DNA from: Pseudozyma flocculosa PF-1
Lineage: Eukaryota; Basidiomycota; Ustilaginomycetes; Ustilaginales; Ustilaginaceae
DNA: 36,163 nt
NCBI RefSeq assembly: GCF_000417875.1
Contig: NW_006920893.1
Span: forward strand, 98,698-134,860
Direction: 5' to 3'
Each line of letters begins with the position of its first letter. The first letter of the stretch is position 1. Position numbers and translations under genes: made by a program. Below the pieces are notes generated by a model, which saw only the letters and a list, made by a program, of their open reading frames with translations, did no database searches and was not told the origin of the DNA. Below, piece after piece: positions 1 through 9,255 of this stretch.

Positions 1-1
1 G

Positions 2-999
2 ATCCCGGGGCGCGGCGAGTTTGTCCGCCTCGCCTTTGAGGCCGCCGGACACCCTTACACCGACGACACCGACATCAAGTCGCTCCCCTCGTTCTCGATG
101 TCGACCGCCGCACCCGTCGGACACCCGCCCCACTTTGCACCCCCCATCCTCGAGGTCATCCAGTCGTCCCAGGGTGGCCACGGTGACGACGTAGGCGACG
201 GCAACGGCGACGACAATCAGACCACCGCCGCCGCCGCCGCTGCCTCGGCCGCCAAGCGCAGAAAGGCAGACGACGGAAGCGCCGCCACGCCCGACGACGG
301 CGCCGCCGCCTCGCACTTTATCAGCCAGACGCCCGCCATCCTCGCCTTTCTCGCCCCCAGGCTCGGCCTGTTGGGCGACCTCGACGGCCTGTCGGACCTC
401 GAGCGCGACATCCGGCGCGCCCAGATCCACCAGCTCACCCTCACCGCCCTCGACGTCAGCAACGAGGCGCACGAGACGCACCACCCGGTCGCAGTCGACC
501 TGTACTACGAGGACCAGAAGCAAGAGGCCAAGCGACGCTCCGACAAGTTCCGCAACCTGCGCGTGCCCAAGTTTCTCAAGTGCTTCCAGCTCACCCTCGA
601 CGCCAACCGCAGCCAGGGCCAGGGACAGCCGCGCCTGGTGGGCGACAAGACGACTGTGGCCGACCTCACCCTCTTCCAGGTGCGTTGTCCCCCGAGCCAT
701 GGCCACGCGGTGGTGACGGCATGACTGACCGCGTCCTCGCCTTGCCTGATATTTCTGTCTACCCTACCCCGCCACGACCTGCCATTGTCCGCCCCTCGCA
801 GGTGGTTGACGGGCTCAAGTTTGCGTTTCCGCGGCTGATGGCATCGCTCGAGTCGGGGGGCGAGTACGCGCTGGTGTTTGGGCTGCACGCCGCCGTGGCA
901 AAGGAGCTCGAGGGCTACCTGCAGAGCGAGCGCCGACGTCCGTACTCGAGCGGTGTGTTCCGCCACTACCCGGAGCTCGACGGCGAGGTCGAGGCCTGA
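2..999 (+). CDS. Glutathione S-transferase-like protein, 5'-truncated by window edge
   Basis: Two exons joined across an intron at 680-801 (GTGCGT donor, CTCGCAG acceptor, phase 0), giving at least 291 visible residues; the start lies left of the window. The first visible residues, PGRGEFVRLAFEAAGHPYTD, match the thioredoxin-fold N-domain of GSTs of the sigma-like type, and FAPPILEV followed later by SQTPAILAFLAPRLGL is the usual beta3/beta4-to-helix3 segment. The C-terminal all-helical domain holds VGDKTTVADLTLFQ, the typical D-x-T-x-x-D-region helix, and VFRHYPEL near the end. Between PILEV and SQTPA sits a low-complexity insert rich in Gly, Asp and Ala with a basic KRRK patch, absent from compact GSTs. 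Family function is glutathione conjugation or peroxide reduction in the cytosol; the substrate cannot be told. The catalytic Tyr/Ser/Cys region is outside the window. Confidence 0.85.
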
Positions 1000-1745
1000 G
1001 CGCGGCGGGGGTTGCTGTGCCACTGATGCTGTGCCCGCTGGCTGGCCGGAAAGACTTGCATCGGGGCTGCCATTGCCGTCGTAGGGCCGACTACTGTACG
1101 GGTGCGAGTGTGGGTGGAAGCAGGTGGCGTTGGGAGCAAGGTCGAGATGTGCCAGCCCCCGACTGCGACACCATGTGCCTGTAGGCAGCGACGAGAAGAA
1201 GCAAAATGAAAGAGAAGGTCGACCCGTCGTCCCGTCGGCGGTCGGTGACTGGCATTGACCGAGGAGCGTCGTCGAGGGCAGGCAGGACGACCAGACCGGT
1301 GCAGCTCGGGCCAGGCCTGGCCCTGGCTTGGACGAGATTGCCGAAGACCGGCCGGCGGCGGGGCGGGGCGGGGGGTGGTGGAGCTGCCAGGCAGGCCTGT
1401 CGCACGACGCCGGCGCGCGGGGCCCATGCAGACTTTTCTGACGTGCAGGCTAGGCGCCCTGTGCCGGCGTGGCCCCGGCCTCGAACAAGATTTCCGAGGG
1501 CTGGCAGCTCGCCCAGCGACAAGATCGAGGGCCTCTCAGAATCCCGGTCGGTGAGCCCGGCGACCAGCAGCCACCAGCGTGCCTCGCTCGCTCCAGTGTC
1601 CCGGCTGGCAAACAGACAGCCAAGCCAAGCCGGTCCTGGCCTGAGCCGCGACACGAGGCAGACAGAGAGCGGGACAGGCAACACTTGGAGATAGCCGAAG
1701 GCAACCTGGCATGCGCTAATCAACTCCCGCTAGCCTGCCAGCGAA

Positions 1746-1775
<30 letters not shown>
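1746..1775. repeat. (GAC)10 trinucleotide tract
   Basis: Ten perfect GAC units, about 280 bp upstream of the L-arabinitol dehydrogenase start. It lies in non-coding DNA, so it is not an aspartate-coding run. Confidence 0.95.
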
Positions 1776-1777
<2 letters not shown>

Positions 1778-1870
1778 CGAGGAAATCTAGCCAGACTCGA
1801 GGCATGCGGGCGCCATGTCCGTCGTCTGTCGCTCCCTCGCTCAATGGCAAAGCCTTCGCCACAAAACCCC

Positions 1871-1876
1871 TATAAG
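1871..1876 (+). promoter_or_regulatory. Putative TATA box (TATAAG) of the L-arabinitol dehydrogenase gene
   Basis: CCCCTATAAGAGCC stands out in otherwise GC-rich DNA, followed by a pyrimidine-rich leader leading to the ATG at 2054. The distance of about 180 bp implies a 5' UTR of roughly 130-150 nt if transcription starts 30-50 nt downstream. Confidence 0.6.
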
Positions 1877-2053
1877 AGCCCGCCCTGCCTCGTTTGCCCT
1901 GACCGAGGCCACAGGTCTACCTCTTCTGTCTCTCCTCTTCCCTCCTCGTTACTTCTCTTCCTTCACCCTCTCCGTGCCGTCCGACTCCAGCTCCCTCTCC
2001 GACCCGCTTGACCGACTTCCCCTCGCCCCCGCATCCCCTCACCTCACATCGCC

Positions 2054-3313
2054 ATGGCCCCCGTCGCCGACGCCCCGCTAGCCAACATGACGGCGCTCAA
2101 GGAGAACCTCGCCCTGCTGGCCACGTCGAAAAAGGAGCTCGAGCTCGTCCGCTCCCAGGCAGAGAAGCCCGGACCGGGCCAGGCCCTGGTCCACGTCCGC
2201 GCCACGGGCATCTGCGGCTCCGACGTCCACTTCTGGAAGCACGCCGGCCTGGGTCCCTGGAAGATTGACAGCTGCGTCGGCCTCGGCCACGAGTCCGGCG
2301 GCGTCGTCATCGCCGTCGGCGAGGGCGTCGACAACGTCAAGGTCGGTGACAAGGTCGCCATCGAACCCGGCGTCCCCTGCTTCAAGCCCACCTGCAATTT
2401 CTGCCTCAAGGGCAAGTACAACCTCTGCCCCACCGTCGACTTTTACTCGGTCCCGCCCCGCGACGGCACCCTCAGGAGGTACCACGTTCACCCTGCCGGC
2501 TGGCTCCACAAGGTGCCCGAATCGATGTCGTGAGTAGACCGTTCGGACCCGCAGCCATGCCTCTAGTCACCGCCGTCGCCCGACCGCCGCGCTCGATTGC
2601 TGACGTGCGGCTCGTCCCTTACTCCTCTCTCGCCCCCCACTGCAAACAGGTTCGAGGAGATCGCGCTCCTCGAGCCCCTCTCGGTCACGCTCCAGGCCAC
2701 GCTCCAGGCCGAGATCAAGCTGGGCCAGCCCGTCCTCATCACCGGCGCCGGTCCCATTGGCGTCGTCCAGCTCCTCTGCGCAAAGGCGGCGGGCGCCACC
2801 CCGATCGTCATCACCGACGTCGTGGCCGACCGGTTGGCCTTTGCCAAGAAGCTCGTGCCCGAGGTGCACACCTACCAGATCGACACGGCCAAGACGCCGC
2901 TCGAGTGCGCCCAGGAGATCATTGCCCTCTTCACCACCGCCTGCGGCTTCGCACCGGGGACGGGCAGCGACGTCATGCCCGCCGTCACCATGGAGTGCAC
3001 GGGCGTCCAGTCGTCGGTCCACACGGCCGCCTTTGCCACTGAACCCACCGGCCTCGTCTTTGTCATTGGCGTCGGCGCAAACTACCAGGAGATTCCCTTT
3101 ATGCACCTCTCGACCAACGAAATCACCCTCAAGTTCCTCTTCCGCTACCGCGACACCTGGCCCCGCGCCATCCGCCTCGTCGCCGGCGGCATGATTGACG
3201 TCAAGCAGCTCGTCACCCACCGCTTCCCCCTCGAAAAGGCCAGGGACGCCATGTTCCACGCCGCCGACCGCAGCGTGCCGTCGTGCAAGACCATCATCTT
3301 CGATGACGCCTAA
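2054..3313 (+). CDS. L-arabinitol 4-dehydrogenase (zinc-dependent, medium-chain dehydrogenase family)
   Basis: Oxidises L-arabinitol to L-xylulose with NAD+ in the fungal L-arabinose pathway (cytosol). Exons 2054-2529 and 2650-3313; the 120 bp intron splits a Ser codon (phase 2). Product 379 residues, the usual family length. GICGSDVHFW (C54) and GLGHESGG (H79, E80) with E167 form the catalytic zinc site. C109, C114, C117 and C125 form the structural zinc lobe. GAGPIG at 191-196 is the Rossmann loop, and D215 after beta2 predicts NAD rather than NADP. The block VFVIGVGANYQEIPFM and RDTWPRAIRLVAGGMID closely follow ascomycete L-arabinitol dehydrogenases, which favours this over xylitol or sorbitol dehydrogenase, though the three are paralogous. 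The ATG has a good context (GCCATGG) after a CT-rich leader. Confidence 0.88.
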
Positions 3314-3888
3314 GGAGAGGGGGGTAGGGCCAAACACCTGCGGCCCTCGACCCTCGGCCCTCGGCCCTCGGTCCTCTGCCTGTCCACTCGCCTTCGCCTG
3401 TCCCCTCGCCTTCGCCTCTCCGTATAGACCGGACGCACCCCTCGTCGTCCCGCAGCTCCCACTTCTCCTTCCTTGCTCTTGTCCCCCACTTCTCCCTCGC
3501 TCCCTCGCTGCCTCGGAGCGGGGATCGCCATGACTCCTGTTTGGTCCGGTTCGCTTGGTCGGTTGGTAGCTTGGTAGGATCGTCACCGCAAACAACGTTG
3601 CTATTCCCCCCCACCCCTTTGGTCCACGTCTCCTCTCGTCGTCGGCCATCGTGCAGAGCGATGGCGATGGCAAGGGGGGAAAGGAGACAGACAGCGCTAT
3701 AATATCCTTCTCTCGGCCCCTCCCCATCGTCTGTCGCCGTGGCGTGTGTGCATCGGTCTCCCAGCCATCCTTCCTTGCACGGTGGTCGAGGCGGTTCACG
3801 GCACGGTGATCGAGGCGGTGGCGACGGAAGGGGGTCCCATCCCTCCTCGCCCGACGACCCGACCCGATGCCGATACAGACGGCCGCTA
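3314..3888. other. Convergent 3' intergenic region
   Basis: Tail-to-tail gap between the dehydrogenase and helicase genes. It holds short tandem CCCTCGG units (about 3347-3372) and two CTCGCCTTCGCCT units (about 3389-3420). No gene seen. Confidence 0.6.
3347..3420. repeat. Tandem CCCTCGG / CTCGCCTTCGCCT units
   Basis: Four near-perfect 7 bp CCCTCGG units followed by two copies of a CTCGCCTTCGCCT unit, just downstream of the dehydrogenase stop codon and probably inside its 3' UTR. Confidence 0.7.
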
Positions 3889-6800
3889 CTAGACCGCCTT
3901 GGGACTGCTAGCCTGAAGAATCTCCTGCAGCCAAGCCGGTTCGAGGACCGAGCACGTGCGGCCATAGGTCTGCGTGGTGACCACGACCTCTTCCACCAGC
4001 AGCGCCTCCATCTTGCCTCCCGTCCCCGTCCCCGCTCCCGCTCCCGCTCCAGTGCCGCCGGCAAGGCTGCGGCGGGTGGCGTGCAGCGTCGAGCTCGGGT
4101 GCAGGCGGAACGGCTGCCCGCCGCCCGTGCGCTTCCACGTCCCCTCGGGCGTGCGCAGCGCGGCATTCGAAAAGCGCCCCTCGAGCATGCACTTGCGCAG
4201 CTCGACGTAGTCTTCCTCGTCGTTGCGCACGCCCCCCTCGCCGTCGTTGAGGCCCTTGCGAACGACGTGCAGACCCTCTTTCATCGCCTTGAGCCGCCGC
4301 AGCTCCTCGCTCGTCGTCGCATCGTCGTCGTCGTCGTCGTCGTCGGTGTCGATGTCGATGTCGTCGTTCATCGAGGCCGAGTCGTTGCCGCCACCGCCGC
4401 GGACGCCGTTGGCCCCGCCACCGTTCGGTTTGCCGTTGAGCTGCGCCTGCTGCCGCTTCTCGTGCATCGCCAGCGTGTCGTCGCACACGATGCCCTGCTG
4501 CGCGCAAATCTGCCCGAGCTGCTTGCGGATGTGGAGCACGTTCTTGACGGCGCGCTCGTGCACAAAGTGGTTCTGGCACCACGCCCGGACGTGCTCGCGC
4601 ATCTCGACCGAGGCAGCCGCCGTCGTCGTCGTCGTCGTCGCACCGCTCGACCTGCCCCCGCGGTTGCCCTTGCCCTCGCCCTCGCCTTCGCCCCCGCCCT
4701 CGCCCTCGCCGTCTTCGTCTCCATGGCCGCCCTTGCTCTTGGCGCGGTAAATCTTGCGCGCCGCGTCCTGCTCGGCCAGGTAGGCGTAGAGCACGTTGAG
4801 CAGCGTGCCGTGGTCGCCGCTCGGGTGCACAAAGACCATCTTGGCCCGATTGGCCTCGTCGCGCTTCTCCGGATCCGAAGGGTCCAGCAGCACGCTGCGG
4901 TCCGCCGAGAGCACGGCAATCATGTCGCGCACCTGGCGTGCCACCTTGGGCCCGCGCTTCGAGGCGGCCACCAGCGCCCTCGCGTAGAAGGGCGCCACGG
5001 GCAGCATCGCCATCTTCTGCCCCACGGCGGTGAGGACAAGGCGAGCCTCCACCGCCGCCGCCGCCGCCTTTCCGTCCTTTGCCGTCGTCGCGGCCGCCGG
5101 CACGTTCTTGATCTCGATGGCGCCGAGCTGGATCAGCTGGATGACTGCATCGCGCAGGCCATGCGAGTCCGGCTGGTCCATCCAGTCAAAGTGGTAGGGG
5201 TCCTGGCCCATGGCGCACAGTTGCAGCACCGCGCCCGCCAGGTCGGTCCGCAAGATCTCGGGCGTCGTCGTCAGCGGCAGCTGCTTGAACGCCTCGTCGG
5301 TGTACAGCCGGTAGCACTCGCCGGACCGCTCACGGCCCGCTCGACCGGCCCTCTGCCGCGCCGCCGACTGCGAAATCTCCTGCGTCTGCAGCGACTCGAC
5401 GCCCGTCGTTGCGGTATAGACCTTCTCCTTGGCCAGGCCGCAGTCGATGACGTAGATGATGCCGGGGATGGTGATCGACGTCTCGGCGATGTTGGTGGCC
5501 AGCACCACCTTGCGCGTCCGCGGCGGCGTCGGCGCAAAGACCTTGACCGAGGCCGAGGGCCCCAGGGCGGCGTAGAGGGGTGCGATCATGAGGTCCATGG
5601 GCGCCGGCCGCTTCTCGTGCTCGGCCCAGAGCGGCAGGTCGCCGGCGTAGGTCTCGAGCGACTTGGCCAGCGTCTCGATCTCCTCTTGGCCCGTCATGAA
5701 GACGAGGATGTCGCCGGGCGGCCGTGAGACGTGGATCTGAAGCACGGTCCGCAGCGCCGAGTCGGTCCACTCCTGGCTCGGCTCTTCGGTGTGAAAGGTG
5801 GTGACGGCGTGCTGGCGACCCTTGACGTAAAGGATGGGCACCTCGGACCGCGCGCTCATCTGCCGCTGCGCCTCGGCCGACCTGTGGCGGTGCTCGGACA
5901 GGGCGGCCGAGGGAGAGGCGAAGAAGTTCGCAAATGACTTGGCGTCGAGGGTGGCGCTCATGACGACAATCTTGAGCTCGGTGACCTCGGGCTCGTCGGC
6001 GAGGCTGCCTCTCTGGATCCAATCGGCCCGCAGCGCCTTTCTCTCGCGCTGGATGCGCTTGGCAAGGCCGAGGACCATGTCGGTCCGCAGCGTACGCTCG
6101 TGTGCCTCGTCAATGATGAGGACCGAGTAGCGGGACAGGAGCGTCGAGCTGATGCCCGTGGTGGCAGCGGCGGTGAGGTCGCCTTGGGAGCCGAAGGCAG
6201 CATCTTCCGAGCGCCGAGATTGCTGCTGCTGTCGATTAGGGCCGCCCCTGGCCTTGTCGCCGTCCTCGTCTCCGCCGGCCAGCCTGGAGCCCTGGCCGCT
6301 GCCGATCATCTCGCGCAGCACCATGCCATCGGTCATGAACTTGATGCGGGTCCGCTTGCTGGTGCGGTCGTCGAAACGGATCGAGTAGCCGACAAGGCCC
6401 GGGCCCGAATCCTTCGACTTGCCCTTTGCGCTGGCATCCTGGAGCGCGCGGCTGGCAGGGTCCGGGCAGCCCATCTCGACGGCCACTCTGCGGGCGAGCG
6501 AGGTGGCGGCGACACGACGAGGCTGGGTGATGCCGATCATCTGTACGGGCCTGCTCTGGGCGAAGCCGGCCTCGAAGAGAAACTGGGGAATCTGGGTCGT
6601 CTTTCCGCTGCCGGTCTCTCCAAGGATGACGACGGTGTCGTTTTGGCGGACGGCGTCGACGATGGCGTCCTTGCCGGCCCAGATCGGCAGGCTCTTGCGC
6701 GACTCGACGATGGCGGGATCGACGCTGGCGAGCATCTTAGAGATCCTGTCAGTCGAATCGTGGCGGGACGAAGAGGATGTGCCATTGGTGGCGCTGCTTG

Positions 6801-7086
6801 GGGGAGCGGGCAGCGAGGAGCGGGAAGACGAGCCGGGCGAGGGTGGCGGCAGGAAGAGGGCGGGCGCGTTTGCGTACTTGCTCTTCTTCTTGCTCTTGAG
6901 CTTCTTCGATGGCGAAGAGAGGGGCGATTCGCGGCTCGGAGGCAGGTGCAGGTGCGGGTGCTGTTGCACGACCCTCGAGGCAGATGCGGAGGGTGACGCA
7001 GGTGCCGACGACGACGACGACGACGACGAGGGCCTCGGTGTCTCGAGCGCCCTCCACCTCTCGTGTATCGCCTCTCCGATCGACAT
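3889..7086 (-). CDS. DEAH-box ATP-dependent RNA helicase, DHX33-like
   Basis: Single uninterrupted frame, 1065 residues from the ATG at 7086 (MSIGEAIHERW). Helicase core: Walker A GETGSGKTT at 156-164, TQPRRVAA near 187, DEAH at 326-329, SAT at 377-379, FMTGQEEIE, TNIAETSITIPG and QRAGRAGR near 576-583. A winged-helix/HA2 region and a C-terminal OB-fold follow (LHPSSTLH, then TYGRTCSVLEPAWLQE). The order and sequence resemble animal DHX33 (about 700 residues), linked to rRNA synthesis and translation initiation; family members act in nucleolus or cytosol. The extra length is three low-complexity inserts: about 262-312 just before DEAH, about 783-826 (Gly/Glu) and about 878-925 (Gly then Asp run), plus a Ser-rich N-terminus with a KKLKSKKKSK basic patch. 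The same frame stays open upstream of 7086, but those codons resemble no helicase. Confidence 0.9.
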   Translation of the reverse strand: MSIGEAIHERWRALETPRPSSSSSSSSAPASPSASASRVVQQHPHLHLPPSRESPLSSPSKKLKSKKKSKYANAPALFLPPPSPGSSSRSSLPAPPSSATNGTSSSSRHDSTDRISKMLASVDPAIVESRKSLPIWAGKDAIVDAVRQNDTVVILGETGSGKTTQIPQFLFEAGFAQSRPVQMIGITQPRRVAATSLARRVAVEMGCPDPASRALQDASAKGKSKDSGPGLVGYSIRFDDRTSKRTRIKFMTDGMVLREMIGSGQGSRLAGGDEDGDKARGGPNRQQQQSRRSEDAAFGSQGDLTAAATTGISSTLLSRYSVLIIDEAHERTLRTDMVLGLAKRIQRERKALRADWIQRGSLADEPEVTELKIVVMSATLDAKSFANFFASPSAALSEHRHRSAEAQRQMSARSEVPILYVKGRQHAVTTFHTEEPSQEWTDSALRTVLQIHVSRPPGDILVFMTGQEEIETLAKSLETYAGDLPLWAEHEKRPAPMDLMIAPLYAALGPSASVKVFAPTPPRTRKVVLATNIAETSITIPGIIYVIDCGLAKEKVYTATTGVESLQTQEISQSAARQRAGRAGRERSGECYRLYTDEAFKQLPLTTTPEILRTDLAGAVLQLCAMGQDPYHFDWMDQPDSHGLRDAVIQLIQLGAIEIKNVPAAATTAKDGKAAAAAVEARLVLTAVGQKMAMLPVAPFYARALVAASKRGPKVARQVRDMIAVLSADRSVLLDPSDPEKRDEANRAKMVFVHPSGDHGTLLNVLYAYLAEQDAARKIYRAKSKGGHGDEDGEGEGGGEGEGEGKGNRGGRSSGATTTTTTAAASVEMREHVRAWCQNHFVHERAVKNVLHIRKQLGQICAQQGIVCDDTLAMHEKRQQAQLNGKPNGGGANGVRGGGGNDSASMNDDIDIDTDDDDDDDDATTSEELRRLKAMKEGLHVVRKGLNDGEGGVRNDEEDYVELRKCMLEGRFSNAALRTPEGTWKRTGGGQPFRLHPSSTLHATRRSLAGGTGAGAGAGTGTGGKMEALLVEEVVVTTQTYGRTCSVLEPAWLQEILQASSPKAV

Positions 7087-8536
7087 GGTGACGGCTGTCG
7101 AGTCGAACTCGAGCGGTGGTTGATAGCTGGAGCCAGTATGTGCGTAGCAGGGGTCAGAGCAGCGGGTGATGATGGGGCCAGCAGGAGGAGAGGGTCGGTG
7201 GTAGTGGTATGGTTGGTGGTGGTGGTTGATGGTGGTTGGCTGCAGTTGGCGTGGACCCCGCCGCCGGAGCCAGCCATGAAGAAAACCCAAAAAAGTTGGA
7301 CGCTGCTGGCCAGCTGGCCGAGTCCCGAGGGCAAAGCTGCTATGTTCTCGCGGGGCACGGGTGGCTCGGAAGTGCCACAGCGGGCTGCAGCTCCTCGACA
7401 CCGGTCGGTGTTGGTACGAGGGGACACCTGGGTTAGCAGGCTGCGGTGCAGCCAGCCGGGTGCAGGCAGGCGAGAGGCCTGGCCAGGGAGTTACAGAGAC
7501 AGTTAGCGCCTCGCAAACCATCAACAACGTGCGCGGCCGTGGCCCGACGCGGGGTTGGGACGAGGCATCGGAACTCCAGCGCACCCTCGTCGTCGCCGAT
7601 AGCCGGCGGTCGTCTCCGATGCGGCCAAGCACCGCAAGCAAGGCGGTGCTCGAACGCCTCGGCGTCCCCTCTCGTGGATCTGTTACCGGCAGCACGGGGC
7701 CAGGCGATGCGACGTCATGGGCGAGAGCAGCAGCCGTCAACTCCCCTGATCTGCAGGCTTCGACGTCGATCCTCGAGAAGAAGAGCTCCACGCGCCCTGG
7801 CGACGAGCGCTTCCAACACACACGGCCGTCGAGACGGCCGGCGGCCGGCAGGGCCAGCAGGTCTTGGCAAGGCATCGGATGGCAGCGGGCCAACAGAAGG
7901 CAGAAGACAGGCGTCGTTTGTGCATCCCTCAGAGGAGAGGCAGGCAGGCCAGAGGTGAGCGAGCGAGGGGCAGGCCCATCCTCCGCCTCCTGCCTAGACC
8001 CACTCTATCTACTCTGATGGCTCGCTGGGATGCGTTGTGGCGGTGCCAAATGTGCAGCGCGCTGCTGCGCACCCACGCGCCCGCGCGGCCGCTCCCCGTA
8101 TCCTCCTTCGGGACAGCCGAAGCCGTACCTATCGGGTCGATGCGATGAGGGGGCAGGCACTTAGGTGGCGGGCCCGCTTCGCTCTTCGCCATCGCCGCCG
8201 TCGTCGTCGTCGGAACCACTGCGCCAGGCCATCGGACCGCAAGCCGACGCACGCTCATGCTGCCTCGCCTAGGGGACATGACACCGGCAGCCCTCGACGG
8301 ATACAGGGCGAGGCTGAGGCAGACGGCCCCGCACGGCACGTAGCTCGTCGCCCCCGCTCTCGCCCTCTTCGCGATCCGTTCTGGCTTGCGGATGGTGGCG
8401 TCGTCCAGGCCAGAAGGCGACCAGACCGAGCTAGGGTAGGCTACGGTGGCTGAGCCTGCAGCTCAGGCGAGTGAGCACGTACGCGTACGACAGCAGAACA
8501 AAAAGAAGGCTCACCTCCCGGAGGCCAAAGCGAACG

Positions 8537-8564
8537 AGCCAGCCAGCCAGCCAAGCCAGCCAAC
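8537..8564. repeat. AGCC-rich short repeat in MAP kinase upstream region
   Basis: Successive AGCC/AAGCC units (GAGCCAGCCAGCCAGCC then AAGCCAGCC). Similar words recur in other intergenic regions of the window. Confidence 0.75.
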
Positions 8565-9105
8565 AGCCTCTAGTTAGAGTGGTGTCCCTGCTGGCCTGCC
8601 CGCCTGCCCGGCCAGCCATATAGCTGTCGGCTTCGCACCGGGCGCACGTCACCCGTCTCCTACACTCCTCCTCCTCGCCACTTGCCCTCGGCGCCTTGTC
8701 CTTTTCCTTCTCCTCCTTGAACTGACCCTCCCGCTTCTTTCATCGGACACCAAGACCCCGCCGCCACGCTTCCGTCCCGCAAGTCTCGTCCGCCCCTTCC
8801 ACAATCCCACCGCTCCCCGATTGCCCTGCCTCATTGCCCCGGTGTTGAGCCTCAAAGTTGGTTGCTGCACTCGGACCCACACGGCACAGACCCACCGCAG
8901 CCCTCGTGTCATCCTTGCTCCACCGCCGGCTGCTCCATCGGCCTCTTCTCTCCTCGGGCCTCGGCCGGTCTACCCCAACCCTCATCGGCTCGTGACTTCC
9001 GGCTGATTGCGATCAGACCGCTCGACACTGCAACGGGCTGTCCCTCGTCCGATCAGCTCTTCGACCTGTTCCGACAGACGAGTCGACCAACACCACCAAC
9101 ACCCA

Positions 9106-9132
9106 CAGCAGCGGCAGCAGCGGCAGCAGCGG
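9106..9132. repeat. Three perfect CAGCAGCGG units in MAP kinase 5' leader
   Basis: Three tandem 9 bp copies, about 125 bp before the start codon and probably in the untranslated leader. Confidence 0.9.
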
Positions 9133-9255
9133 CATACCTCCCTCTGCTACTTGAATTACTCCAACGCCTGTTGTGGATCCCGTCGAGCGATCCTCTCCAC
9201 CGCCTAGCACCTACTCGCCTGCCTCTTCTGCCAGCCCACTCAGCGACCCGCCAAG

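Larger units (their letters stand above)
1000..2053. other. Intergenic region, promoter of the L-arabinitol dehydrogenase gene
   Basis: No credible gene. The left part holds 3' flank of the GST-like gene. The middle is GC-rich with many GGCAGGC and CCAGGCC words. A (GAC)10 tract follows, then a TATA box and a strongly CT-rich leader from about 1918 to the start codon. Open frames here have no recognisable domain and biased composition. Confidence 0.6.
7087..9255. other. Divergent intergenic region between helicase and MAP kinase
   Basis: About 2.2 kb with no supportable gene. The helicase-proximal part is rich in GGTGGT/GTTGGT on the + strand. 8537-8564 has repeated AGCC/AGCCAGCC words. 8617-8623 is a weak TATA-like CATATAG. 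From about 8650 the + strand is CT-rich, which suggests a long 5' leader (about 600 nt) for the MAP kinase. Several frames stay open because of GC bias but show no domain. Confidence 0.55.

Noticed and set aside
1206..2011. Overlapping open frames between the GST-like and L-arabinitol dehydrogenase genes
   Set aside because: All are short, Arg/Ser/Pro-rich and overlap promoter-like sequence with a (GAC)10 tract and a TATA box.
3739..5727. 662-codon open frame on the + strand, antisense to the helicase
   Set aside because: Its translation is Arg/Val/Leu/Ala-rich with no domain. It is a mirror of the GC-biased third positions of the real helicase gene on the other strand.
7087..7893. Upstream in-frame extension of the helicase by 269 codons
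   Set aside because: The extra residues have random-like composition and no family similarity. The Met at 7086 starts right before the Ser-rich N-terminus and has promoter-like DNA upstream.
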